Origin: Rhodospirillaceae bacterium
GTDB lineage: Bacteria; Pseudomonadota; Alphaproteobacteria; Rhodospirillales; UBA2165
Direction of reading: 5' to 3'
NCBI GenBank assembly: GCA_947467145.1
Contig: CANIGJ010000023.1
Coordinates: 1-64,000, forward strand
DNA: 64,000 nucleotides
Part shown: positions 1-7,431 of the stretch, piece after piece
Layout of the letters: each line of letters begins with the position of its first letter
Position numbering within the stretch: position 1 is the stretch's first letter
The notes under the pieces: generated by a model
Seen by the model: only the letters and a program-made list of their open reading frames with translations
Told to the model about the DNA's origin: nothing
The model's database searches: none
Made by a program: the position numbers and the translations under genes

Positions 1-149
1 CGCTCGCCGTGCCGCCCTGCGCAAGGACGATCTCCGCCTCGCGCAGCTTGCCGATAATCTCCTCAGGTCCGTGCTTTTTGCCCATTTTTTTCTCTCCTTC
101 AGCGTCCAATCTAAAATATCAGATGGACCACTCTGAAGGGGGCAGATCA
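1..149 (-). mobile_element. Left end of an IS3-family insertion sequence (IS407-like), cut by the window edge
   Basis: Read on the minus strand, bases 149 to 126 begin TGATCTGCCCCCTTCAGAG. This matches the TG-start, C-rich terminal repeat style of the IS407 group of the IS3 family. Inside it, after a short leader with an AAGGAGAG ribosome site, the orfA coding sequence starts at 85. The outer end at 149 abuts, without any gap, in-frame deaminase coding sequence, so the element sits inside that gene. The far end, orfB and the other terminal repeat lie outside the window, so the exact IS name and target duplication cannot be read here. If this group makes its usual 4-base duplication, ATCG at 150-153 would be one copy. 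Confidence 0.75.
2..85 (-). CDS. IS3-family transposase OrfA, N-terminal 28 residues only
   Basis: The minus-strand frame from ATG at 85 gives MGKKHGPEEIIGKLREAEIV followed by LAQGGTAS, then leaves the window. This is the characteristic start of the small helix-turn-helix OrfA protein of IS3-family elements, which binds the terminal repeats and is joined by programmed frameshifting to the DDE integrase OrfB. A strong purine-rich ribosome site (AAGGAGAG) lies just upstream on the minus strand. Only about a quarter of the protein is visible, so intactness of the transposase is unknown. The identification rests on family recognition of this N-terminus together with the adjoining terminal repeat. 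Confidence 0.8.
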   Translation of the reverse strand, partial: MGKKHGPEEIIGKLREAEIVLAQGGTAS

Positions 150-539
150 ATCGCCGATCCAAATGGCGACATCCTGGTCGAAGTCTATGGACGCGGCGCG
201 GCACTCAAGGATTTGACCGCGCATGCCGAGACCAGCGCCGTGCGCGCACTCGGCGGACGGTTCGACCGCGATTTCCTCGCCACATGCACGCTGTATTCCA
301 GCACCGAGCCCTGCGCCATGTGCGCCGGTGCGATCTATTGGTCGAACATCCGCCGCGTCGTGTTTGGCTTGAGCGAGCTGCGTCTCCGAACTTTGCGCAA
401 CGTCAACGCCGCGACATCCGCCCTCACTATTGGATGCGCCGATGTCTTGGCCACCGGCGGCCATCCGATCACGGTCATCGGCTCGATCCTTGAAGACGAG
501 GCCATCAGACCGCATCTCGGATTCTGGCAGAACCTTTAG
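150..539 (+). pseudogene. Nucleoside deaminase (TadA/guanine deaminase-like), 5' end removed by IS insertion
   Basis: The frame carries both zinc motifs of the cytidine/deoxycytidylate deaminase superfamily: HAET (zinc His and proton-shuttle Glu) and EPCAMC (two zinc Cys), followed by the usual YWSNIRRVVFG strand-helix. Such enzymes deaminate adenosine or guanine, or tRNA A34. The family normally has about 30-40 more residues before the IADPNGDILVE strand seen at 150. That part is absent because an IS3-family end occupies 1-149. The frame stays open through the IS, so a chimeric reading frame from 9 exists, but its N-terminus is antisense transposase sequence and is not a deaminase. Its stop overlaps the stop of the convergent LysR gene. 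Probably inactive unless an essential paralogue exists elsewhere. Confidence 0.8.
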
Positions 540-1450
540 CGTTCGCCGGGCGGTTCGAAATGCGGCATGGCCTTGGCAAGTTCTTCCAGCACATAACTGG
601 CGAACGGCTCCAAAGGCGCACGCGCGCGCACGACGAGTTTCAAGGCCAACACGGTCTTGGAAAATTCCTTGAGCGGCAGATATTTGAGCCGACCAGCTCG
701 CACTTCATCTTCTACTTCGACCGGATTGAGGAAGGTGACGGCGCTGCCCGCGATCGCAACACGCTTCATGAATTCGATGGAATTGGTCTCGACCTTGGGC
801 ACGAGCGCGATGTCGGCCTGCGCGAAGGCCGCGTCGATGGCGGTGCGCAGGGTCACGCTGTCATCGGCGACACAGAGCGGGAAGTCGCAGCAATCAGCTA
901 GGCGCAGCGCGCGGCGTTGGGCGAGCGGATGGTTGACCGACACCACCGCGCCGAGACCGATGTCGTGGCGCGCAACGACGCGCAGCGCCGGATTGGTCGG
1001 CGTGCCGTACGACAAGGCCATATCGACCTCGCCGCTGAGGACGGCATCGACGATTTGGTCGATCGGCAAGATACGCAGATGCAGATGACCACGGATGTGC
1101 GTGTCGAGCAGGCTGGTCAGAAAGCGCGGCAGCGGCCCACCGGCGAGGCCGGCCATCGTGGCAACCGTAACGTCGCCGCGCGTCAGCCCTTTGAGGCCGG
1201 CGATATGCGCCTCGACCTTGTGGTGATTCTTCAAGGTTTCACGCACGTGCGCGATCAGCACCTCGCCGGTCGCCGTCAGGCGCAGCTTGCGCGGCAGGCG
1301 CTCGAAGATCGGTGCGCCAAGTTCTTCCTCGAGCGCCAGGATCTGGCGGTTAATGGCCGAGGACGCCACGTTAAGCCGGCTCGCCGCCTTGCGGATCGAT
1401 CCCAGGCGCGCGACCTCGTCCAGATATCTCAACAGGCGGGAATGGAGCAT
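536..1450 (-). CDS. LysR-family transcriptional regulator
   Basis: A 304-residue protein with an N-terminal winged helix-turn-helix (about residues 4-62: LRYLDEVARLGSIRKAASRL, then NRQILALEEELGAPIFERL) and a C-terminal periplasmic-binding-protein-like effector domain. Length is normal for LysR regulators. It is transcribed away from the class III CoA-transferase at 1588, with 137 bases between the start codons. A clean LysR-type palindrome sits 11-27 bases upstream of its own ATG. The usual arrangement is that such a regulator represses itself and activates the divergent gene when it binds a pathway intermediate. The effector cannot be read from sequence, but a CoA-ester or organic acid from the CoA-transferase reaction is likely. 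Confidence 0.9.
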   Translation of the reverse strand: MLHSRLLRYLDEVARLGSIRKAASRLNVASSAINRQILALEEELGAPIFERLPRKLRLTATGEVLIAHVRETLKNHHKVEAHIAGLKGLTRGDVTVATMAGLAGGPLPRFLTSLLDTHIRGHLHLRILPIDQIVDAVLSGEVDMALSYGTPTNPALRVVARHDIGLGAVVSVNHPLAQRRALRLADCCDFPLCVADDSVTLRTAIDAAFAQADIALVPKVETNSIEFMKRVAIAGSAVTFLNPVEVEDEVRAGRLKYLPLKEFSKTVLALKLVVRARAPLEPFASYVLEELAKAMPHFEPPGER

Positions 1451-1455
1451 AACTA

Positions 1456-1482
1456 GAACCGATGCCTTTTAGGCATCAATTC
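1456..1482. promoter_or_regulatory. LysR-type operator palindrome in the lysR / CoA-transferase divergent region
   Basis: GATGCCT-TTT-AGGCATC at 1461-1477 is a perfect 7-base inverted repeat. It contains the T-N11-A core (T1463, A1475) typical of LysR-type regulator boxes, and outer AGAA / TTCT bases add further dyad symmetry. It lies immediately upstream of the LysR start codon and about 110 bases before the CoA-transferase start, in the expected place for autorepression and divergent activation. Binding is inferred, not shown. Confidence 0.6.
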
Positions 1483-1587
1483 TAACCCGTATCGCTGCCT
1501 TTGTTAATGGAGGGGCTCACACAGTTCTATTGGCGTTCGGTAGGAAAAAGGCGATTGTCGGGCGGTCGATTGTAGCGTGGATAGCAG

Positions 1588-2712
1588 ATGAACCAGGATT
1601 TGGAAGGATTACTCGTCGTTTCCGTCGAACAGGCGGTCGCAGCACCTTATGTTTCAGGCCGCCTGGCCGATGCCGGGGCGCGCGTCATCAAGGTGGAGCG
1701 GCCGGAAGGCGACTTCGCCCGCTCTTATGATTCCCTGGTCAACGGCGAAAGCGCCTATTTCGTCTGGCTCAATCGCGGCAAGGAATCGGTCTGCCTGAAC
1801 CTCAAGGAAGCACATGATTGCGCCGTGCTGTCAGCGATGGTCGCCGAGGCCGATATATTCATTCAAAACTTGGCGCCCGGCGCAATCGAACAACTGGGCT
1901 TCGGGATCGACCGGCTCCGCGACACCTATCCCCGGCTGATCACATGCTCGATCTCCGGCTACGGCGACGAAGGGCCGTACCGCAACCTCAAAGCCTATGA
2001 CCTGTTGATCCAGGCCGAAAGCGGGCTGTCGACCATCACCGGCAACGAGGCCGGCATGGCGCGGGTCGGTGTCTCGGTCGGCGATATCGCAGCCGGCATG
2101 ACCGCGCTGCAAAGCATCCTGCAGGCGCTCGTGGCGCGCGAACGCACGGGCGAAGGGCGTCACATCGCCGTTTCGCTCTATCACGCGCTCGCCGATTGGA
2201 TGAACGTGCCCTATCTGCAATATGCCTATGGCGGGAAAACCCCGCCGCGCAGCGGGCTCAACCATCCGACCATCGCACCTTACGGCGACTATGCCTGCCG
2301 CGACGGCAAGGCGGTCCTGATCTCGATCCAGAACGAGCGCGAATGGGCCGCCTTCGTCAACTCGGTCCTGGAGATGCCCAGCCTGCTGACTGATCCGCGC
2401 TTCGCATCCAATAGTGCCCGCGTCGCGCACCGCGATGTTCTGGACGAAGCGGTACGCGCGGCGTTCGCGAAATACGCCCGTGACGAGATGATCGGCCGGC
2501 TCGAGCAGGCGCGTATCGCCTATGGCCGGGTCAGCACGCTCGACGATGTCGCCCAGCATCCGCAGAACCGCTACGTCGAGGTGCAAACCCCGTCCGGCAT
2601 TGTCAGAATGCTGGCCCCCGGCGCATTGATCGACGGCACGCTGCCGTCGTTCCGCGCGGTCCCGGCGCTCGGCGCCGACACCGACCGGTTGATCAAGGAA
2701 TTCCTGCGCTAA
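1588..2712 (+). CDS. Class III (CaiB/BaiF) CoA-transferase
   Basis: The 374-residue protein begins with the family's LLVVSVEQAVAAPYVSGRLA segment and the VIKVERPEGD strand that binds CoA. It has VSVGDIAAGM around residue 170, where the Asp is the catalytic residue that forms acyl-aspartyl intermediates in formyl-CoA transferase. These homodimeric, interlocked enzymes move CoA between carboxylic acids (formyl, carnitine, benzylsuccinate, mesaconyl and others). It is slightly shorter than typical (about 400) but complete. It is divergent from a LysR regulator and alone in its transcription unit. The weak GGA upstream of ATG 1588 makes this the best start. The substrate is not predictable. Confidence 0.9.
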   Translation: MNQDLEGLLVVSVEQAVAAPYVSGRLADAGARVIKVERPEGDFARSYDSLVNGESAYFVWLNRGKESVCLNLKEAHDCAVLSAMVAEADIFIQNLAPGAIEQLGFGIDRLRDTYPRLITCSISGYGDEGPYRNLKAYDLLIQAESGLSTITGNEAGMARVGVSVGDIAAGMTALQSILQALVARERTGEGRHIAVSLYHALADWMNVPYLQYAYGGKTPPRSGLNHPTIAPYGDYACRDGKAVLISIQNEREWAAFVNSVLEMPSLLTDPRFASNSARVAHRDVLDEAVRAAFAKYARDEMIGRLEQARIAYGRVSTLDDVAQHPQNRYVEVQTPSGIVRMLAPGALIDGTLPSFRAVPALGADTDRLIKEFLR

Positions 2713-2786
2713 GCGATGCGGCCTCAGCCGGACGTGATTCCAACCGCACCAAATATTTTCGCGGGCAGCGCGCCCGTCCTAGGACA

Positions 2787-2820
2787 AACAAAAACCGGCG
2801 GATGATTGCCATCCGCCGGT
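2787..2820 (-). terminator. Rho-independent terminator of the hemerythrin gene
   Basis: A 10-base perfect stem (ACCGGCGGAT at 2794-2803, ATCCGCCGGT at 2811-2820) is followed on the minus strand by TTTTTGTTTG. It lies just after the hemerythrin stop and in the gap facing the convergent CoA-transferase. Confidence 0.85.
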
Positions 2821-2844
2821 TCAAGTTCGTATCGAAACGCGGTG

Positions 2845-3369
2845 TTAGGCCGCGTGATTGATCCGGTCTTCGGTAAAGGTATGCGTGCGCGGCGTCGGCA
2901 GGCCGTCGCTCTTGAACTTCGCCAACAGCTCTTCCTTACGCGCCGCCATCTGTTCGCCGAGGGCATCGACATCGAGGCCGGCATCGCGCGCCTGGGCGAA
3001 CATGCCCTCGGAGCGCTTTTCTTCCTCCTTCACGTGATGCTTGATCTGCTCGGACAGGACTTTGACCTTGGCATCGAAATAGGCATCGTTCGGGCTACCG
3101 GCTTCGATCTCGGCGATCAACAGCTTGGCGCCGTCATGTTCGACATAGGCCTCTTCGAGCAGGTCTTCTTCGATCTGGCCCTTGCAGGCGGGATAGAAGA
3201 TCTCTTCCTCGATCATCGTATGGACGGTCAATTCCGTGCAGATTTCGCGCGCGAGCTGGGCCTTTTTATCGGCGCTTTTGGCCGCCTCGAATTTTTCGAA
3301 CAGGCCGTCCACCTTCTTGTGGTCGGCCTTGAGTAAAGCGATCGCATCGAGCTGTTGCTTGGTCGCCAT
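2845..3369 (-). CDS. Hemerythrin-like (HHE domain) protein
   Basis: This 174-residue soluble protein carries the di-iron ligand pattern of hemerythrin domains: H17 in LLKADHKKVD, H50 and E54 in ELTVHTMIEEEIFYP, H in VEHDGAKLL, and H/E in IKHHVKEEEK. The domain fills residues 8-120 and is followed by a charged helix. Proteins of this type bind O2 or NO, or act in iron storage and oxidative or nitrosative stress. The gene is monocistronic, with its own promoter region of about 150 bases and a good terminator behind it. The RNFL-type C-terminal extension (PTPRTHTFTEDRI) is of unknown role. Specific physiological function is not known. Confidence 0.88.
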   Translation of the reverse strand: MATKQQLDAIALLKADHKKVDGLFEKFEAAKSADKKAQLAREICTELTVHTMIEEEIFYPACKGQIEEDLLEEAYVEHDGAKLLIAEIEAGSPNDAYFDAKVKVLSEQIKHHVKEEEKRSEGMFAQARDAGLDVDALGEQMAARKEELLAKFKSDGLPTPRTHTFTEDRINHAA

Positions 3370-3518
3370 GGGTTTCTCCTGATCGGCTTGTTGTTATTCC
3401 AACGAAGAAACTATTGACGCCCTAACCGGTTCCTGATGCCTCTTTATGCTCACGAAGTACGCCGTTTACGTGTGGCCGCGCCCCTTTTCGCGGATGCCGA
3501 TTTCTCAGCCGCCGGGCG

Positions 3519-4298
3519 CTACTCCATCGACCAGCCGTGACTGACGATCAGGGATTGGCCGGTCAGAGCGTTGGATTCGAAACTGGCGAAGAACAGCGCC
3601 GCCTCAGCGACATCGGCCAAGGTCGTGAATTCACCGTCGACGGTATCCTTGAGCATGACCTTCTTGATTACCTCGTCTTCGGTGATACCCAGTTCCTTCG
3701 CCTGTTCCGGGATCTGTTTCTCGACCAGCGGGGTACGCACGAAACCCGGGCAGATCACGTTGGCGCGCACCTTATGCGCCGCACCTTCTTTCGCCACCGT
3801 ACGACAGAGCCCTAGCAGGCCGTGCTTGGCGGTCACATAAGGCGCCTTCAGAACCGAGGCGAGTTTGGAGTGGACGGAACCCATATAGATGATGCTGCCG
3901 CCATCGCCTTGTTTATACATCTGGCGGAGCGCGGCCCGCGTCGTCAGGAACGCGCCGTCGAGATGGATCGCCAACATGAGCTTCCATTTGTCGAAGGTAA
4001 ATTCATCGACGGGCGCGACGATCTGGATGCCCGCATTGCTGACCAGGATGTCGAGCCGGCCGAACGCGGCGATCGCCTTGGCCATGCCGGCCTCGACCTG
4101 CTCTTCGCTGGTGACATCCATGGCGACGCCGATGGCCTTGCTTGGGCCGCCGAGTTCGGCTGCGACGGCGTCCGCGCCTTGCTGATTGAGATCGGCAATC
4201 ACCACCTTGGCGCCCTCGCGCGCATAGGTGTGCGCGATTTCCCGGCCGATGCCGCTGGCGGCACCCGTGACGACGGCGACTTTATCTTTGAGTTTCAT
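3519..4298 (-). CDS. bdhA: D-3-hydroxybutyrate dehydrogenase (short-chain dehydrogenase)
   Basis: A classical SDR of 259 residues: TGAASGIG (NAD-binding) near residue 11, SNAGIQ, catalytic Ser in MGSVHS and YVTAKHG (YxxxK). The [17 protein letters not shown] opening, [10 protein letters not shown] and the C-terminal [12 protein letters not shown] segment resemble bacterial 3-hydroxybutyrate dehydrogenases, which oxidise 3-hydroxybutyrate to acetoacetate with NAD. Context supports this: it is the last gene after PHB depolymerase, cupin and patatin genes on the same strand, 21 bases after the patatin stop. A strong GGAAGG ribosome site precedes ATG 4298. Another SDR specificity remains possible but is less likely. 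Confidence 0.85.
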   Translation of the reverse strand: MKLKDKVAVVTGAASGIGREIAHTYAREGAKVVIADLNQQGADAVAAELGGPSKAIGVAMDVTSEEQVEAGMAKAIAAFGRLDILVSNAGIQIVAPVDEFTFDKWKLMLAIHLDGAFLTTRAALRQMYKQGDGGSIIYMGSVHSKLASVLKAPYVTAKHGLLGLCRTVAKEGAAHKVRANVICPGFVRTPLVEKQIPEQAKELGITEDEVIKKVMLKDTVDGEFTTLADVAEAALFFASFESNALTGQSLIVSHGWSME

Positions 4299-4319
4299 AA
4301 CTAGGCCTTCCGTGATTCG

Positions 4320-5516
4320 TCATGAATTTGGGAATGAGAAATCGAACGCGCGAAACCCGTCTTCGCTGTTCGGCCGTTCGAAGATTTCCTTGTGCTGCAG
4401 CGACGCGTGCGCATCATCGTAACCCGCCCGCCAATGATCGGCCATGCTGAGACGGGAAAATTCGTAATCCTTAGAATTGCCCTCGTACTGCTTGGACCGA
4501 TAGACGAGCTGTACGATATTGCAAACCTTGGGATCGGAAAACGCCGCCAGTATCTTGCCGTCGGCCGTATCCAGCAATTCGGGCGGAACAGACTCCAGGA
4601 ATTTGTCCAAGGTCGCGCGGATCTTGTGCAGGCGCTTGAGTTGATCGGTCGCGGCGCGCGTGCGGCTGGAAAATTGGATTTCCTTCTGACGAATCGCGAC
4701 TTCGGTCAGATCGCGCGGGAATTGGCCCCGTGAACTCCACAGATCGACCTGGAACGCCAGCAGGTCATGCCGCTCGTCCGTTTCGACGACCCATTGCAGC
4801 GGCGTATTGGACACCAAGCCACCATCCCAATAGCATTCACCGTCGATCTCGATGGCCGGGAAGCCCGGCGGCAAGGCGGCGCTCGCCAGGATATGCTCGG
4901 GACCGATCTTATGCGTCTGCGTATCGAAATAGACGAAATTGCCGGTGCGAATATTGACCGCGCCGACGCTGAACAGCATCTCGCCATTATTGAGGCGGTC
5001 GAAATCGACAAGGTTCTCGAGCGTCGTGCGCAACGCGGAGGTATCGTAGAAACTCGTCGCTTCGGGCGATCCCGCCGGCGACAGGAACGGTGGCGGGAGT
5101 CGCGGACGGAAAAAGCCGGGCGCTCCCACCATCAAGGCCTGCGCAGCACTCGCTTGCGCCAACCAGCCATGCGCCTGATCGCGCAATCCGGCAAACGGCT
5201 CACCCACGCCGAACCACGGGGCGGCAAAGGCGCTCAATGGTGTGTCGGTGATTTGCATCCAGAACGCGCGCAAGCGCTCGACGCGCTGTTCCGGCGCATT
5301 GCCGGCGATGATCGCCGCGTTGATCGCGCCGATGGAAATGCCCGCGACCCAATCGGGCAACAGATCGGCTTCCGCCAACGCCTCGTAAACGCCGGCCTGA
5401 TAGGCGCCAAGCGAGCCGCCGCCTTGCAGCAGCAGGGCAATGCAATCGAACGGCAGGGACGGTGTTGCGCGGCGCTGTTGAGAATCACGCCGCGTCGGTC
5501 GAGCGAGCTTGTTCAT
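4320..5516 (-). CDS. Patatin-like phospholipase/esterase
   Basis: This 398-residue protein has all patatin hallmarks: the oxyanion loop LLLQGGGSLGAYQAGVYEAL (about residues 28-47), nucleophile elbow GISIG with Ser in GISIGAIN, and the catalytic Asp in the DGG motif (WDGGLVSNTPL). Patatins are Ser-Asp acyl hydrolases of lipids; some act at the PHB granule surface. A C-terminal region of about 130 residues corresponds to the DUF3734-type extension found in bacterial members. No signal peptide, so cytoplasmic. It lies 71 bases after the cupin gene and 21 before bdhA, which suggests a role in PHB or 3-hydroxybutyrate oligomer turnover (inference). AGGGA ribosome site before ATG 5516. Confidence 0.9.
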   Translation of the reverse strand: MNKLARPTRRDSQQRRATPSLPFDCIALLLQGGGSLGAYQAGVYEALAEADLLPDWVAGISIGAINAAIIAGNAPEQRVERLRAFWMQITDTPLSAFAAPWFGVGEPFAGLRDQAHGWLAQASAAQALMVGAPGFFRPRLPPPFLSPAGSPEATSFYDTSALRTTLENLVDFDRLNNGEMLFSVGAVNIRTGNFVYFDTQTHKIGPEHILASAALPPGFPAIEIDGECYWDGGLVSNTPLQWVVETDERHDLLAFQVDLWSSRGQFPRDLTEVAIRQKEIQFSSRTRAATDQLKRLHKIRATLDKFLESVPPELLDTADGKILAAFSDPKVCNIVQLVYRSKQYEGNSKDYEFSRLSMADHWRAGYDDAHASLQHKEIFERPNSEDGFRAFDFSFPNS

Positions 5517-5587
5517 CGGTCCCTATTAGCGCGTCGATTGCGTCGGCATCATGGCCGTGACCAGCGCGCCCAGCACGTCTGCCCTGC

Positions 5588-6031
5588 TTATTTACCCTGC
5601 CACGGCGTCGATGGAGGAATCGCGCACGGGCCTTCCACCTCGACCGTGCCGAAATCCGCCGGGCTGACGATTTCCAGATATTCCATGTCGGGCGAATAAT
5701 CGAACAGGTAGTGCGTCATGCCGGGACGTTGATGCACGCAGTCGCCGGCTTCGACGAGCGTCACCTTATCTTCGTACATGAATTTCGCCCAGCCCTTGGT
5801 CATCAGCACAATCTGGAAATCGCAGACGTGATGATGCCAGCCGGTGCCTTCGGTCGGCGGCTTGTTCGCCTTGACCAGATGCGCGATCACCTTGCCGTTG
5901 GTCGCATTGGCGATGCCGAGATCGCGATAGAGGAAAAAATCGCGCAAGCCATCCGAGCGCCACGGCGTGTCATCGGGTTTGACGTGCGAGAAATGCAGCG
6001 CACTTTCTTTCGTCTTGGTTATGACCGTCAC
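5588..6031 (-). CDS. Small cupin-domain protein in the PHB-use block
   Basis: A 147-residue single-domain cupin with GTGWHHHVCDFQIVLMTKGW (cupin motif 1 with metal-binding His) and GDCVHQRPGMTHYL (motif 2 with the final His). The start is GTG at 6031, chosen because a near-perfect AAGGAGA site sits 7 bases upstream. Cupins of this size serve as dioxygenases, isomerases, or ligand sensors; this one cannot be assigned. It sits between phaZ (42 bases upstream) and the patatin gene, so it is probably co-transcribed with PHB mobilisation genes and may sense or modify a hydroxyacid (inference). Confidence 0.85.
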   Translation of the reverse strand: MTVITKTKESALHFSHVKPDDTPWRSDGLRDFFLYRDLGIANATNGKVIAHLVKANKPPTEGTGWHHHVCDFQIVLMTKGWAKFMYEDKVTLVEAGDCVHQRPGMTHYLFDYSPDMEYLEIVSPADFGTVEVEGPCAIPPSTPWQGK

Positions 6032-6073
6032 AACACAGTCTCCTTTGACTCAAGGCTTTGCCACGCACTTGGT

Positions 6074-7288
6074 TCAATTCACGGCGAGTACCAGATTGCG
6101 GATTTGAGGATAAATCTGTCCTTCCCACTTCTTGCCGCTGAAGGTGCCGTAATGTCCGACGCCGGGTTGCAGATGATGGCGCTTGAGGTGCGGACGCAGG
6201 CCCTTGCACATTTCGTGCGCCGCGGCGGTCTGACCGACCGAGCAGATATCGTCGCGCTCGCCTTCGATGGTCAGCAGCGCCGTGCGCTTGATCACCGACG
6301 GATCGACCTTGCGACCCAGGCAGATCAATTCGCCCTTCGCGAGCAGCGCTTCCTGGAACACTTTGCTCACCGTCTCGATATAGAATTCCGCCGTCAGATC
6401 GAGTACGGCGAAATATTCGTCGTAGAATGTCTTGATCGCTTCGGCCTGTTCCGTGCGACCGCTGGCGATGTGATCGTACAGCTCGCGATGCGCATTGGTA
6501 TGCTTGTCCATGTTCATCGACATGAAGGCGATAAGCTGGATGAAGCCGGGATAAACCTTGCGCCCGGTGCCGGCGAATTTCTCTGGCACGCTGCTGATCA
6601 GGTTCTGCTCGAACCACTCGATCGGTTTCGACATCGCGAGTTCGTTCACCGCGCTCGGATTGATACGGGTGTCGATCGGCCCCGCCATCAAGGTCATGCT
6701 GCGTGGTGTTGCCGGATTTTTATCAGCGGCCATCAACGAAACGGCGGCCAGTGCCTGAACGCACGGCTGACACACCGCGAGCAGATGCGCGCCCGGGCCG
6801 ATCGCCTCAAACGCCTTGATGATGTAGTCGACATAATCGTCGAAGCCGAAGCGCCCTTCCGTTAGCGGCACGTCGCGCGCGTTTTTCCAATCGGTGATAT
6901 AGACGTCGTGATCGCGCGATAAGGTCTCCACCGTCTTGCGCAGCAGGGTCGCGAAATGGCCCGACAGCGGTGCCACCACCAGCAGCTTCGGCTGGGCTTC
7001 GGCGCCTTTCTTGGCGAAGCGGATGATGTCGCAGAACGGCAGCGATAGGGCGATCTCTTCATGTACCGCAACCCGACGCCCGGCGACCGTCACGTAGTCG
7101 ATGCTGTAATCGGGGCGCGTATGGGTGAATTTGGTTCTAGAGGCGAGTTCCAGCGCCGCCATGACGCCCTGCCCGGCGCCAAAATCGCCGAACGGCTTGA
7201 ACATGGTGCCCCAAGCCATCCCGGCACGCGCCAGGGCCCGCAATCCTTCGGATGCGTCCTGATAGGCTTGATACGTGTGATACAGCAT
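6074..7288 (-). CDS. phaZ: Intracellular poly(3-hydroxybutyrate) depolymerase
   Basis: The 404-residue protein beginning MLYHTYQAYQDASEGL matches the intracellular PhaZ family, which degrades native PHB granules. In place of the lipase-box Ser the family uses Cys: here LLAVCQPCVQALAAVS. The other triad members fit Asp in EGERDDICSV and His in GVGHYGTFSGKKW. No signal peptide, as expected for the intracellular enzyme. The frame is open 36 codons further upstream, but that extension crosses the intergenic palindrome and lacks family similarity, so ATG 7288 is preferred. It is first of a likely phaZ-cupin-patatin-bdhA unit and is divergent from a GST gene across a TGC-rich palindrome that may be a PhaR site. 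Confidence 0.92.
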   Translation of the reverse strand: MLYHTYQAYQDASEGLRALARAGMAWGTMFKPFGDFGAGQGVMAALELASRTKFTHTRPDYSIDYVTVAGRRVAVHEEIALSLPFCDIIRFAKKGAEAQPKLLVVAPLSGHFATLLRKTVETLSRDHDVYITDWKNARDVPLTEGRFGFDDYVDYIIKAFEAIGPGAHLLAVCQPCVQALAAVSLMAADKNPATPRSMTLMAGPIDTRINPSAVNELAMSKPIEWFEQNLISSVPEKFAGTGRKVYPGFIQLIAFMSMNMDKHTNAHRELYDHIASGRTEQAEAIKTFYDEYFAVLDLTAEFYIETVSKVFQEALLAKGELICLGRKVDPSVIKRTALLTIEGERDDICSVGQTAAAHEMCKGLRPHLKRHHLQPGVGHYGTFSGKKWEGQIYPQIRNLVLAVN

Positions 7289-7381
7289 GCGTCGTGGTGT
7301 CCAGTTCCGTCCGAGGGATGTTAGTTTGTTCCCCATTCGTGCCACATGCCCATGATTTCCATTGAGGCTAGTGCTTTTTAT

Positions 7382-7416
7382 TTTGCACTGCAACAAGAGT
7401 TATGTTGCAATGCAAA
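7382..7416. promoter_or_regulatory. Large TGC-rich inverted repeat between phaZ and GST (candidate PhaR operator)
   Basis: TTTGCACTGCAACA (7382-7395) and TGTTGCAATGCAAA (7403-7416) form a 14-base inverted repeat with one mismatch and a 7-base spacer. Each arm itself contains a TTGCA-N-TGCAA half-dyad. Alphaproteobacterial PhaR repressors of PHB genes recognise TGC/GCA-rich dyads, so this is a plausible PhaR operator governing phaZ and/or the GST. The right arm lies directly before the GST ribosome site. Structure is seen; the regulator is inferred. Confidence 0.55.
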
Positions 7417-7431
7417 AAAAGGATACGCACC

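Noticed and set aside
9..149. N-terminal part of an open frame reading from 9 into the deaminase
   Set aside because: It is antisense to IS OrfA and its leader; the true deaminase N-terminus is missing, so the chimeric frame is not a natural gene start.
7289..7396. 36-codon upstream extension of phaZ
   Set aside because: It crosses the regulatory palindrome and has no similarity to the conserved PhaZ N-terminus MLYHTYQAYQ.
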